Positions 45,850-56,143 of a DNA stretch of 64,000 bases are shown piece after piece. The stretch lies in NCBI GenBank assembly GCA_947593615.1, contig CANQDR010000001.1, positions 1 through 64,000 of the forward strand, given 5' to 3'. The stretch comes from an uncultured Clostridia bacterium (GTDB lineage Bacteria; Bacillota; Clostridia; Oscillospirales; Acutalibacteraceae). Within the stretch, counting starts at the first letter, position 1; each line of letters starts with the position of its first letter. Under the pieces are notes generated by a model that was not told where the DNA came from, searched no databases, and saw only the letters and a program-made list of their open reading frames with translations. The position numbers and the translations under genes were made by a program.

Positions 45850-45949
45850 GCCGTGTGATAGAATTAACTTGGCATAACAGTTTTGCATAAAAACAAATGC
45901 TTAGTTCAAAATATAAAGTTATGCCGATATTAATTTATCCGCTCAGGAG

Positions 45950-46453
45950 ATGTTTTTAATCAACAGAAAAAATTACGAAAAAACAATGCGTTTTTTCGGT
46001 GAGAACAAAAAATTAAAGCTTATATTGAAAATACTATATACCTATCTTCCCCTTGTGCTTTTTATTGCATATCCTACTTTGATTATATATGTATTTTTCG
46101 CAGTGAAAAGCCAAATTTTTAAAGTTGTTTTAATACCATTCGGCGTATTTTTATTCGTTACTGTGCTCAGAAAGGTGATAAATGAGCCGAGACCGTACGA
46201 AAGGTACAATATTCCCTCGCTTTTTAACAAGAAAACGCATGGTCAGAGTATGCCAAGCCGACATACGGCAAGCGCCTTTATAATAGCAATGTCTTTTTTG
46301 TACATTGACTTTAATCTTGGTGTGACTGCACTGTTTATTGCCTTTCTTATTGCACTTTCACGAATATTTGCGGGCGCTCATTTTATAAGAGATGTGCTTG
46401 CAGGAATTGCAATCAGCATTATTTCGGGAATTATATTCTTTTTTCTGATTTAG
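45950..46453 (+). CDS. PAP2-superfamily phosphatase
   Basis: KVINEPRPYERY, SMPSRHTASAF, SRIFAGAHFIRDVLAG motifs; start codon uncertain. Confidence 0.9.
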   Translation: MFLINRKNYEKTMRFFGENKKLKLILKILYTYLPLVLFIAYPTLIIYVFFAVKSQIFKVVLIPFGVFLFVTVLRKVINEPRPYERYNIPSLFNKKTHGQSMPSRHTASAFIIAMSFLYIDFNLGVTALFIAFLIALSRIFAGAHFIRDVLAGIAISIISGIIFFFLI

Positions 46454-46469
46454 AATTATATAAAATACC

Positions 46470-46501
46470 AAAGGCTATGTTCGTCAATGAACATAGCCTT
46501 T
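46470..46501. terminator. Bidirectional intrinsic terminator
   Basis: AAAGGCTATGTTC ... GAACATAGCCTTT between convergent genes. Confidence 0.85.
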
Positions 46502-46513
46502 ATAACTTCATAT

Positions 46514-47389
46514 TTAATTTTCACATTTACCGCATTGCGAACAGCCGTTACAAATAAGCCTGCTTCCGCATTTTTCACAATGCTCGCCAAAGTACGGTAC
46601 ATAAAGCTCATTCTGCGGAATTTCATCACCAAAGCTGTCAACAAGTCTGAACTTCATCGGCTTTCCTGCAAAATTCATATTAGATTTATATGCCATTTCA
46701 CTCTGAATCTGCTTTTTAGGCATAAAATAACGTTTTCCGTCTTTAATAAAATTAGTTCCCGTTTCAATAAAACAGAATGTTACGTTATGCGCCTCACACT
46801 CTTTGCGTAACGACTTCACCCAGTCAAAATTGCACGGTCTTGCACCGTCGTAGTTTTCTCCGCCGCATATCACCTGTTCAATCTGATTGCTTGCAAGATA
46901 CTTTTCAATGCTGACTTGTCCGATAAACGGGGCGCACATAATTCCCTTATGCTTAAACGGCAAATCGAGTAAAATAGGAATTCTCTCGTCTGCACGTTTT
47001 TGATTTTCACAAGTGACATTGAAAAAGATATTTTCCCAGCCGTCACCCCAATTCGCAGGAAGACAATTCATTACCCTATTAGGTCGTTTTGTAAGCAGAA
47101 AAAATTTTACGTCAGAACGGATTTTGATAATATTCCATGCTTCATCACGCCATTTATCTGCTTCTTCAAGAAAAAAATCAGAGGTCATACAAACCCTTAT
47201 CTGCTCTCCGCTTTTGACCTTATAGCTTCCGTCCCTGCACTTTTGCAGAGGATATTTAAACCCGGACTTTGTGCGGTAAATATCCGCTCCGCTGCGGTCG
47301 CGCATTTTGTCAAGAAAATACATATAACAATTTTGACAGCCTTCACTGCATTTTACGCAGCCATGCCATGGATTCCATATGTCATGCAT
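46514..47389 (-). CDS. DUF5131 (phage Gp37/Gp68-like) family protein
   Basis: MHDIWNPWHGCVKCSEGCQNCYMYFLDK; FFLLTKRPNRV; QVICGGENYDGARPCNFDWVKSLRKEC; C-terminal Cys cluster. Confidence 0.88.
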   Translation of the reverse strand: MHDIWNPWHGCVKCSEGCQNCYMYFLDKMRDRSGADIYRTKSGFKYPLQKCRDGSYKVKSGEQIRVCMTSDFFLEEADKWRDEAWNIIKIRSDVKFFLLTKRPNRVMNCLPANWGDGWENIFFNVTCENQKRADERIPILLDLPFKHKGIMCAPFIGQVSIEKYLASNQIEQVICGGENYDGARPCNFDWVKSLRKECEAHNVTFCFIETGTNFIKDGKRYFMPKKQIQSEMAYKSNMNFAGKPMKFRLVDSFGDEIPQNELYVPYFGEHCEKCGSRLICNGCSQCGKCEN

Positions 47390-47508
47390 TATTTTTCTCC
47401 AATTAAAATAAAATTAATTATATTTTATAATAATACAGTTAGGTAATTCACAATAACAAATAAAAAAGAATTGAAAACAATGGTACTTAGTAAAACTAAA
47501 ATACGCAA

Positions 47509-47534
47509 GGCGTATAATCATTTGATTATACGCC
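47509..47534 (-). terminator. S66 peptidase terminator
   Basis: GGCGTATAATCA-TT-TGATTATACGCC perfect 12-bp stem. Confidence 0.65.
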
Positions 47535-47574
47535 CTATTATCCTATAAGAATTTTTTACATAAAGCCTTTCGTA

Positions 47575-48504
47575 TCATCGTATAGTAATATTCACTTTAT
47601 TATTTTTTGCAGTTATTTTCGCAGTTCCGCCTATTGGAAAAGTAAAAAAAGGAAATACATGTCCAAAGTCAGCATTAAAAATGATTGGAATATCTTTTAA
47701 CTGTTTTTTACTTTTAACTATCTGCGTGATTACTTCAACAGTCAAATTGCAGTTATTTTCAAATCTTCCGAAAACAACGCCTGTAATTTTATTTTCCTTT
47801 ACCTGCAATAGTGATTGTAGATTACGTTCAAATTCCTGCGTGAAATAATCTCCCATAATATTGTCGTCTTCAAGGAAAAGTATCACATCTTGTATCTTAG
47901 GCATAAACTCTGTACCTTGCAGTAAATTCAGCGTGCATAAGTTACCGCCTATTATAGTACCCTTGCAACTGCCTTCCTGAATAACTTTATATTTTCCGGC
48001 TTCAAATGACGGTACAATGCTATATTCATCACTGCTGACAACGCATTTTTCAAAATATTCATTCGTATATTCTCTGTTGAGTTCAAATCCAAAGGATGAA
48101 AAATGCGGTCCATGATATGTAACAAGCCCTGTCTTTGCATAAACAGCATTTAATAATGCAGTAATATCTGAATATCCGCAAATGACTTTCGGATTATCAT
48201 GAATTATTGAATAATCAATATATTCCAGAATCTGGTTTGCATTGAATCCGCCAATTGAAGTTAAAACAGCCTTTACATTTTTATCTAAAAATGCATTGTG
48301 CAAATCTTCAACTCTCGACTTAATACTAGCAGAATTTGCATATTCAATTTCATTGCTATTGTCAGAAAAAGTAACGTGATAACCTTTGTTTTGCAAATAT
48401 TTTAATGCATTGTTAAAAATATTTTCTCTTACAGTGCATAAACTCCTTGATGGTGAAATAACTCTAATTTCATCACCTTTTTGCAACCTCTGTGCATATA
48501 TCAT
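47575..48504 (-). CDS. S66-family LD-carboxypeptidase / MccF-like serine peptidase
   Basis: LQKGDEIRVISPSRS; VICGYSDITALLNAVYAKTGLVTYHGPHFSSFG; GTIIGGNLCTLNLLQGT. Confidence 0.93.
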   Translation of the reverse strand: MIYAQRLQKGDEIRVISPSRSLCTVRENIFNNALKYLQNKGYHVTFSDNSNEIEYANSASIKSRVEDLHNAFLDKNVKAVLTSIGGFNANQILEYIDYSIIHDNPKVICGYSDITALLNAVYAKTGLVTYHGPHFSSFGFELNREYTNEYFEKCVVSSDEYSIVPSFEAGKYKVIQEGSCKGTIIGGNLCTLNLLQGTEFMPKIQDVILFLEDDNIMGDYFTQEFERNLQSLLQVKENKITGVVFGRFENNCNLTVEVITQIVKSKKQLKDIPIIFNADFGHVFPFFTFPIGGTAKITAKNNKVNITIR

Positions 48505-48689
48505 CTTTTATTCTCCTGTCGCCTAAGAATAAACTCAGCCAGACAGTTATATAACAATTTTGACGTAATCCATACCATTGCTAATGGTATGGATTTTTCA
48601 GTCAATGTCAGCTTCTTACTGAGAAAACATACAAATTAAAACGCTTTTTTACTTAAATAACCGTTTCAAAAAATCTGCTTTGAATCAAA

Positions 48690-49112
48690 TTATTTCTCCG
48701 TATTATCTTCAGAAATATCACTTGTACAATGCGGGCACTTTGTAGCTTTGATGTCGATTTCGCTCAAACAATACGGACATTTCTTTGTTGTGGGAGCTTC
48801 CTCCTTTGGCTTTTTGCCAAACGACATAACCTTGTTTACAAGCTTTACAAGCAGGAAGATTACAAATGCCATAATAAGGAAGTTTATAATTGCCGTAATA
48901 AACTTTCCGTAACTGATCACAGCACCGTTAATTTCAAATGAGAGCTGATCAAAATTCATACCGCCGAAAATACCGAGTATCGGGGAAATGATGTCGCTTG
49001 TCAGCGATGTTACAATAGCCTGAAAAGCAGCACCGATAATTACGCCGACAGCAAGATCAAGCACATTTCCGCGCATTATGAATTCTTTGAATTCTGAGAA
49101 AAACTTTTTCAT
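48690..49112 (-). CDS. mscL: Large-conductance mechanosensitive channel MscL with C-terminal zinc ribbon
   Basis: [41 protein letters not shown]-terminal [18 protein letters not shown]. Confidence 0.96.
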   Translation of the reverse strand: MKKFFSEFKEFIMRGNVLDLAVGVIIGAAFQAIVTSLTSDIISPILGIFGGMNFDQLSFEINGAVISYGKFITAIINFLIMAFVIFLLVKLVNKVMSFGKKPKEEAPTTKKCPYCLSEIDIKATKCPHCTSDISEDNTEK

Positions 49113-49201
49113 TAGTAAAGACCCCTTTTTTATTTATTTTTAACGACTGACAGTCGTTTTACAGTACAAAAGTCTTATTTTTGTATTTTACGTATTTCAA
49201 A

Positions 49202-50425
49202 TTATAAAACAGCCTTGTGGAATACCTTTTTGCCCTTTTTAACAATTACATATCCCTTTTCAAATGCAGATACGGGGATTGACGCGTATATGTCCGTTAT
49301 TTTTTCATCGTCAACAGAAACTCCGCCCTGCTGAATAAGACGTCTGCCCTCTCCGTTTGACGGAATGAGCGAGCATTTTTTGAGCAAATCAAGTATTGAT
49401 ATTGCATCATCAGTAAAATCAGCCTGAGAAAGCTGCGTTGACGGCATATTGCTCGTGTCGGTTTTACTTCCGAAAAGAGCCCTTGCCGCCTCCTGCGCCT
49501 TGTCGGCCTCCTCTTTTCCGTGAACAAGCTCTGTAAGCTCATAAGCAAGGATTTCCTTTGCCTTGTTGATTTCACTGCCCTCAAGCTTTGCAAGTTCCTC
49601 AATCTGTTCAAGCGGCAGGAATGTAAGCATTTTAAGACATTTTACAACATCGCTGTCATCAACATTTCTCCAATACTGATAAAAATCGTATGGACTTGTT
49701 TTTTCTGCTGACAGCCATACCGCACCCGACTGTGTTTTTCCCATCTTCTTGCCCTCTGAATTAAGAAGAAGATTAATTGTCATTGCATATGCGTCCTTGC
49801 CGAGTTTTCTTCTTATAAGCTCTGTACCGCCGAGCATATTGCTCCACTGGTCGTCACCGCCGAACTGCATATTGCAGCCGTATTTCTGATATAAAGCGTA
49901 AAAGTCGTATGACTGCATTATCATATAGTTGAATTCAAGAAAGCTCAGTCCCTTTTCCATTCTCTGTTTATAGCACTCGGCAGTCAACATTCTGTTTACG
50001 CTGAAATGCGCGCCGACTTCTCTTAAAACATCAACATAATTCAAATCAAGAAGCCAGTCTGCGTTATTTACAAGCAGAGCCTTGTCGTCTGAAAAGTCAA
50101 TAAAACGGCTCATCTGCTTTTTAAAGCAATCAACATTGTGCTGAATTGTTTCCCTCGTCATCATCTGACGCATATCGGTTCTGCCAGACGGATCGCCGAT
50201 CATAGCAGTACCTCCGCCGATAAGTGCAATTGGCTTGTTGCCTGCCATCTGCAAGCGCTTCATAAGACAGAGCGCCATAAAATGACCAACGTGCAGACTG
50301 TCTGCCGTCGGGTCAAAACCTATATAAAACACAGCCTTTCCGCTGTTGACAAGTTCTTTTATTTCTTCTTCGTCTGTAACCTGAGCAATAAGTCCTCTTG
50401 CTACAAGCTCTTCATATACTCCCAT
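49202..50425 (-). CDS. tyrS: Tyrosyl-tRNA synthetase
   Basis: YIGFDPTADSLHVGHFMALCLMKRLQ; KMGKTQSGAVWL; C-terminal S4 domain. Confidence 0.98.
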   Translation of the reverse strand: MGVYEELVARGLIAQVTDEEEIKELVNSGKAVFYIGFDPTADSLHVGHFMALCLMKRLQMAGNKPIALIGGGTAMIGDPSGRTDMRQMMTRETIQHNVDCFKKQMSRFIDFSDDKALLVNNADWLLDLNYVDVLREVGAHFSVNRMLTAECYKQRMEKGLSFLEFNYMIMQSYDFYALYQKYGCNMQFGGDDQWSNMLGGTELIRRKLGKDAYAMTINLLLNSEGKKMGKTQSGAVWLSAEKTSPYDFYQYWRNVDDSDVVKCLKMLTFLPLEQIEELAKLEGSEINKAKEILAYELTELVHGKEEADKAQEAARALFGSKTDTSNMPSTQLSQADFTDDAISILDLLKKCSLIPSNGEGRRLIQQGGVSVDDEKITDIYASIPVSAFEKGYVIVKKGKKVFHKAVL

Positions 50426-50498
50426 TTTTAAAATCCTTTCAATGTTAAAAAATTACCATTATTTATAGTTTAACATTTATTGTTAACGAGGTCAAGCA

Positions 50499-51428
50499 TT
50501 ATGCATGAGTTTGCACATTTAAGTTCTTTCCGTCAGATGTAATTACAATGGTTCTGTCTTTGTCGGTACGGTATAAGCTTTGTGAATAGTTATTCATGCG
50601 CGCCATAGTATTGTAATCGGGCAGGCTGTCGTCTGACGAACCTACACTTACAACCGAAATTTCGGGACTGACCGCTTTAAGAAAATCTTCGGTTGACGAG
50701 GTTTTGCTCCCGTGATGAGCAACCTTTAAAACATCTGAATTTAATTCCTCTGTGGAATTAAGCAAATCGTTTTCAACGTCTTTTGATATATCGCCCGTGA
50801 ACAGAAATGAATTTTCTTTGTATGTGAGCCTTACCACAAGTGAATTGTCGTTTCTGTTGTCATAAATCTTTGTCGGTGAAATAAAATCAAGCTCCATATC
50901 GCCTATTCGGGTTTTACTTGTTATTTTTGGATCAATAGCTTTTAGCCTATTTTCTTTTATAGAATTATTTAAACGCTTGTAATCCTCGCCCTCCGGCACA
51001 AGATTTTCGGGCATAGCACTCATATAAATTACATCCGCACCAAAATCTTCTATAATATCAGCCATTCCTCCGATATGGTCGCTGTCGGGATGTGAAACTA
51101 TAACCGCGTCAAATTTTTCAAATCCGTTCCTGCGCAAATACGCTGATAATTTATCATAGCTGTTGCTTGTACCCGAATCAATCAAAACGGTTTTTTCGCC
51201 GCATTTTATGCAGCAAGCGTCGGCGGTACCTACATTTATAAAGCTGACCGATAAATCAGCATCTAAATCTGCATATATTCCGAAAAAAGCAAAAACGTCG
51301 TTCCAATCAGGAATTCCCAATCCTCCGCCAAAGGATATGAGCAGCACACAAACAGATAAAATTACAGCTGCCGCAATTAAAACAATTCTTTTTGCTTTAT
51401 TTTTTATTTTTGCGCCTGTACTTTGCAT
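50499..51428 (-). CDS. ComEC/Rec2-type extracytoplasmic MBL-fold hydrolase
   Basis: N-terminal TM; VSFINVGTADACCIKCGEKTVLIDSG; VIVSHPDSDHIGGM; FTGDISKD; VAHHGSKTSS. Confidence 0.93.
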   Translation of the reverse strand: MQSTGAKIKNKAKRIVLIAAAVILSVCVLLISFGGGLGIPDWNDVFAFFGIYADLDADLSVSFINVGTADACCIKCGEKTVLIDSGTSNSYDKLSAYLRRNGFEKFDAVIVSHPDSDHIGGMADIIEDFGADVIYMSAMPENLVPEGEDYKRLNNSIKENRLKAIDPKITSKTRIGDMELDFISPTKIYDNRNDNSLVVRLTYKENSFLFTGDISKDVENDLLNSTEELNSDVLKVAHHGSKTSSTEDFLKAVSPEISVVSVGSSDDSLPDYNTMARMNNYSQSLYRTDKDRTIVITSDGKNLNVQTHA

Positions 51429-53298
51429 ATTTATCTTTACCGTTTCGTTTATTTGTGTTTCGGTTGTTGTTTGTATTTTTACTGTATCCGCCTTGTGTCT
51501 GACCTGACATAGGCGTTACAAGACATTTTTTATCATTGCCTATTAAATCACGTCTGCCTGCCTTAATGAGTGCTTTTATAACAAGCGGTTTATTTTCCGG
51601 AATAAAATACTGCAATAAAGCTCTCTGCATAGACTTTTCACTCTCGGTTTTAGGCACATAAACTTCTTTCATAGTATACGGATCCAGTCCCGTATAAAAC
51701 ATACTTGTTGAAATTGTACCGGGAGTAGGATAAAAATCCTGCACCTGTTTTGGGTGAATATTCTCGCGCTTGCAGAAAAGTGCAAGTTCAACCGCGTCTT
51801 TAAGCTCGGAACCTGGATGCGAGCTCATAAGATAAGGCACTACATACTGTTCCTTTCTTGCTTTGCCCGTAAGCTCATAAAATTTATCGCAAAAGGTTTT
51901 GTATGCCTTAATGTGCGGTTTTCCCATTTTATCAAGCACCGCGGCAGAGCAATGCTCGGGGGCAACGCGAAGCTGTCCGCTTATATGATATTTTACAAGC
52001 TCACGAAAAAACTCGTCATTTTCATCTTCAATCAGATAATCAAAACGTATTCCGCTGCGTATAAACACTTTCTTTATTCCGTCAAGATTTCTCAGATCCC
52101 GCAGAATTTTAAGATACTCTGTATGCGATACCTGCATATTCGGGCAAGGTGTCGGAGCAAGACAACGCCTGTTTTTGCAGAGTCCGAGCTTCTTCTGCTT
52201 TTCGCACGACGGAAGCCTGAAATTAGCCGTAGGTCCTCCTACATCGCTTATATAACCTTTGAATCTCGGATTGTCAAGAAAGCTCTTTGCTTCTTGCATT
52301 ATACTTTCTTCACTTCTTACTGTAACTGCTCTGCCCTGATGAAATGCAAGCGAACAAAAATTGCACGCGCCAAAGCACCCTCTGTTGTGAGTAATTGAAA
52401 ATAACACTTCCTCAATTCCCGGAACGCCGCCGAGTATTTCATAACACTTGGGATACCAGCGTTCATAAGGAAGAGAATAAACATAATCAAGCTGTTTTGT
52501 ATTAAGCGGCTGCATAGGAGGGTTTTGTACAAGAATATAATTCCCGTGCCTTTGAATAAGCGTTTTTCCCCTGACTGCGTCAGCCTCTTCAAGCTCCTTG
52601 CGTGAGGCTATGGCGTAGTCACGTTTATTTTCCTTTACTCGCTCATAACTCGGAAGCTCAACGACAGATTTCGGAACATAATCCTCGGTTCTGACCTTGT
52701 AGCATATCCCTCTTATATCATAAAGCGACTCAACGGAATACCCCTCGCTGAGCCGTTTTGCAATTTCTATTGTCTGAAGTTCTCCCATTCCGTAAGAAAT
52801 AATATCTGCCTTGCTGTCAAAAAGCACGGACGGCATTACTTCGTTCTTCCAGTAATCATAATGGGCAAATCTTCTTAGAGAAGCCTCAAGACCGCCGATA
52901 ATTATCGGACTGTCGGGATAAATACGGCGGATAATGTTTGAGTAAACGGTTACTGCCCTGTCGGGGCGCTTTCCTGTTTTTCCGCCTGCCGTATAGGCGT
53001 CGTCATGACGCTTTCTCTTTGCAACCGTATAATGCGCCACCATGCTGTCAATGTTGCCTGCGGATACAAAAAATCCCAGATTAGGTTTGCCAAACTGAGT
53101 GAAATCAGCATCGTTTTTCCAATTCGGCTGTGCAAGAAATGCCACTCTGTATCCGCAGTCCTCAAGCACACGGGTAATGATGGCGGCACCGAATGACGGA
53201 TGGTCAACATAGCTGTCGCCTGAAACATAAACAAAATCCACGCTGTCCCAGCCGCAAAGTTTTACTTCGTCTGCGTTCATCGGTAAGAATGCCATCAT
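51397..53298 (-). CDS. ygiQ: YgiQ family radical SAM protein
   Basis: FLPMNADEVKLCGWDSVDFVYVSGDSYVDHPSFG; NRGCFGACNFCSLAFHQGR. Confidence 0.97.
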   Translation of the reverse strand: MMAFLPMNADEVKLCGWDSVDFVYVSGDSYVDHPSFGAAIITRVLEDCGYRVAFLAQPNWKNDADFTQFGKPNLGFFVSAGNIDSMVAHYTVAKRKRHDDAYTAGGKTGKRPDRAVTVYSNIIRRIYPDSPIIIGGLEASLRRFAHYDYWKNEVMPSVLFDSKADIISYGMGELQTIEIAKRLSEGYSVESLYDIRGICYKVRTEDYVPKSVVELPSYERVKENKRDYAIASRKELEEADAVRGKTLIQRHGNYILVQNPPMQPLNTKQLDYVYSLPYERWYPKCYEILGGVPGIEEVLFSITHNRGCFGACNFCSLAFHQGRAVTVRSEESIMQEAKSFLDNPRFKGYISDVGGPTANFRLPSCEKQKKLGLCKNRRCLAPTPCPNMQVSHTEYLKILRDLRNLDGIKKVFIRSGIRFDYLIEDENDEFFRELVKYHISGQLRVAPEHCSAAVLDKMGKPHIKAYKTFCDKFYELTGKARKEQYVVPYLMSSHPGSELKDAVELALFCKRENIHPKQVQDFYPTPGTISTSMFYTGLDPYTMKEVYVPKTESEKSMQRALLQYFIPENKPLVIKALIKAGRRDLIGNDKKCLVTPMSGQTQGGYSKNTNNNRNTNKRNGKDKYAKYRRKNKK

Positions 53299-53397
53299 TT
53301 ACTCCTTTGCTTTTTAGTTTGTTTTATCAGAGTTTTATTGTTTTTATATGAAAAATCGGAATTATATAAAACAACCAGTAATCTTTACTGAAAATAA

Positions 53398-56124
53398 TCA
53401 GTTCTCTCTGTTCTGCAAAACATTTCTGCGTTCAAGCCACTCATTGTACGTCATAAGCACATCTCGAGGTTTAGAGCCCTGATGAGGTCCTACCACACCA
53501 AGCTGCTCCATATCATCAATCATTCTTCCTGCTCTTGCGTAGCCTACCTTTAGTCTGCGCTGAATAAGCGAAGTTGATGCTTGTCCAGCTTCAATTACAC
53601 ACTTGATAGCCTCGTCCATTTTTGAGTCAACGTCAAGTCCGTCATCATCAGATGATGAATTGTCGCCCGATTTCTTGCCTGTTGCAATTTCTTCCGCGGC
53701 TATTCGTTTTATTGTTTCTTCAATATCCGCATTATACTGAGCTGAATATGATTTTTTTATGTATGATGTTACTCCCTCAATTTCTTCGTCAGAGGCATAA
53801 CAGCCCTGCACACGCATTGGTTTTGGCGCACCGACAGGCGCAAAGAGCATATCGCCCTTGCCGATAAGCTTTTCACCGCCGCCTGTATCAAGAATTGTAC
53901 GCGAATCCATATTGGAACTAACCTTAAGCGATATACGGCTCGGCACGTTTGCCTTGATAAGACCCGTAATTACGTTTACAGTCGGTCTTTGAGTTGCAAG
54001 AATAAGGTGCATACCTGCGGCACGCGCCATCTGAGCAAGACGGCAGATTGAATCCTCAACCTCGCTGGGCGCCGCCATCATAAGGTCGGCAAGCTCGTCA
54101 ATCGCAATAACAACTCTGCTCATTTTTTCTTTTGCCACGGGAAGTCCGTTGACCTCAAGCACAGGCTGCGTCATCTCACCGTTTTCATCCTCAACGGGAG
54201 GGTGCTTTGATATATAATCAAGATTTTTCTTTACGAGGATATTATATGAATCAATATCCTTGCAGTCATATTCCGAAAAGATTTTATATCTTTGGAGCAT
54301 TTCGTTTACTGCCCATGCTAAAGCACCCGCAGCTTTTTTTGCATCTGATACTACGGGTACAAGCAGATGCGGAATACCCTTATACTTTGAAAATTCTACC
54401 ATTTTAGGGTCAATCAGCAGCAGCTTGACTTCATCGGGTGACGCCTTGAAAAGAATACTCATAAGAATTGAATTTACGCATACCGATTTACCCGAACCAG
54501 TAGTACCTGCTATGAGCAGGTGAGGCATTTTTGCAAGGTCGGCAACAACTATTTCACCTGAAATATCACGTCCGAGGACTGTAGTAAGCTTGCTTTTTGC
54601 CTTTCTGAACTTATCAGAGTCGATAAGCTCGCGCATTGATACCATACTTACGACTTTGTTAGGAACTTCAATGCCTACTGCTGCCTTGCCCGGAATCGGA
54701 GCTTCTATACGCACGCCGTTTGCAGCAAGATTAAGTGCAATATCATCAGACAAATTTGTAATTTTGCTTATTTTTACTCCTGGTGCAGGCTGTAACTCGT
54801 AGCGTGTAACCGAAGGTCCTCTGCAAATGTTGACTATTGAAGCGTTAACGCCAAAGCTGTTCAGCGTGTCAATCAGCTTTTTGGAGTTATTCTGAAGCTC
54901 CTCCATAGCATTTCTGTCGTTATTATTGGTCTTTAGCTTTAAAAGCTGAACAGGCGGATAATGATATATCTTTTCTTCTTTTATTTCATCAGAAGAACTC
55001 TCGGTTTTATATCCCACATTATCAAATTCCGAATTATCCGCATTATCTGCATTTTTATTTTTCTTTTGGGATTTTGGCTCAATCTCTACAGGAACAGTTT
55101 CCGGGTCAGGCTGCTTTGCGCCGTCTGTCATTCGCTTTGAACGCTTTTCCTGAGAAATGTCGTCTGCTATATCCTCAACTGTTGTGTCAGCGTCAGCACC
55201 GAGCGGCTTGCTCGCACGATTGATTATATTAATTAAATCTTCCGATAAATCTTTATCGGTTGCATTCTTCTCATCAGCATCAACATAGTCTATGTCAATT
55301 CCGCTTTTAACCAAACGCTTTTTCTTTTTTCGTTTTCCTTTCGGTTCGTCAAGCGGTATATCAATGCCGTCGGAATTTGATGTTGGATTTCCGCTATAAC
55401 CCGATATTCCGCCATACTCTCTTTCTGAATATTCCTGCCTTTGCGCTTCTCTGCGCTCTCTGCGCTCACGGGCATGCTTTTCGCCTGCCTCGCGAACATG
55501 ACTTACGGTACGTGAAGCCGCACTTGCCATATCCCTGACAGAAATATTTGCTATAATGAATACAAGCGCTATAGTTATCACAATGGCTACACATAATGCC
55601 GGAACCTCTCCGCAAAAATATACAAGAGGATAACCTAAAATTCCGCCCAGAAGACCGCATCCGAATGTCATATAATATGTACTGTCAGCAGACTGCAAAT
55701 ACAGCTTGCCAAGACACGCAAAAAAGTTCATATCGTTAAACTGCGCACCGCAGACTATGTAAATAAGCGCACCGACAAATAAAATTATGAGCGTACACAA
55801 GGCTACTTTGGATTTTATGTGCGCTACTTTCTGTTCTTTTTCGGTGACTAAGCAGAGATAAACCATAAACACAGGCACAAGAAAAATTCCAAATCCGAGC
55901 AGTCCGAAGAAAAATCCTCGAATTGCCGTCCATACATTTTCTCCCTTGACTGCTATCATCACTGCAAAAATAAGTGCAACTGCGCCGAATAATATTGCCC
56001 TTACTCTCGGACTGAGTCCTACAGTTGAGGCAGGTGCAGTTGTTTTTGAGGTTCTGCTCCTGCCTTTTTGCGATTTGGCAGGAGATTTTGATTTTTTATT
56101 AGCTGTCTGCTTTCTTGCTGACAA
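53398..56124 (-). CDS. spoIIIE: DNA translocase FtsK/SpoIIIE
   Basis: [34 protein letters not shown]-terminal gamma domain [29 protein letters not shown]. Confidence 0.98.
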   Translation of the reverse strand: MSARKQTANKKSKSPAKSQKGRSRTSKTTAPASTVGLSPRVRAILFGAVALIFAVMIAVKGENVWTAIRGFFFGLLGFGIFLVPVFMVYLCLVTEKEQKVAHIKSKVALCTLIILFVGALIYIVCGAQFNDMNFFACLGKLYLQSADSTYYMTFGCGLLGGILGYPLVYFCGEVPALCVAIVITIALVFIIANISVRDMASAASRTVSHVREAGEKHARERRERREAQRQEYSEREYGGISGYSGNPTSNSDGIDIPLDEPKGKRKKKKRLVKSGIDIDYVDADEKNATDKDLSEDLINIINRASKPLGADADTTVEDIADDISQEKRSKRMTDGAKQPDPETVPVEIEPKSQKKNKNADNADNSEFDNVGYKTESSSDEIKEEKIYHYPPVQLLKLKTNNNDRNAMEELQNNSKKLIDTLNSFGVNASIVNICRGPSVTRYELQPAPGVKISKITNLSDDIALNLAANGVRIEAPIPGKAAVGIEVPNKVVSMVSMRELIDSDKFRKAKSKLTTVLGRDISGEIVVADLAKMPHLLIAGTTGSGKSVCVNSILMSILFKASPDEVKLLLIDPKMVEFSKYKGIPHLLVPVVSDAKKAAGALAWAVNEMLQRYKIFSEYDCKDIDSYNILVKKNLDYISKHPPVEDENGEMTQPVLEVNGLPVAKEKMSRVVIAIDELADLMMAAPSEVEDSICRLAQMARAAGMHLILATQRPTVNVITGLIKANVPSRISLKVSSNMDSRTILDTGGGEKLIGKGDMLFAPVGAPKPMRVQGCYASDEEIEGVTSYIKKSYSAQYNADIEETIKRIAAEEIATGKKSGDNSSSDDDGLDVDSKMDEAIKCVIEAGQASTSLIQRRLKVGYARAGRMIDDMEQLGVVGPHQGSKPRDVLMTYNEWLERRNVLQNREN

Positions 56125-56143
56125 TCAAAATCACTCCTATTTA

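Noticed and set aside
50426-50498. T-box riboswitch upstream of tyrS
   Set aside because: The intergenic gap is only about 70 bp, with no T-box-like sequence or terminator hairpin seen.
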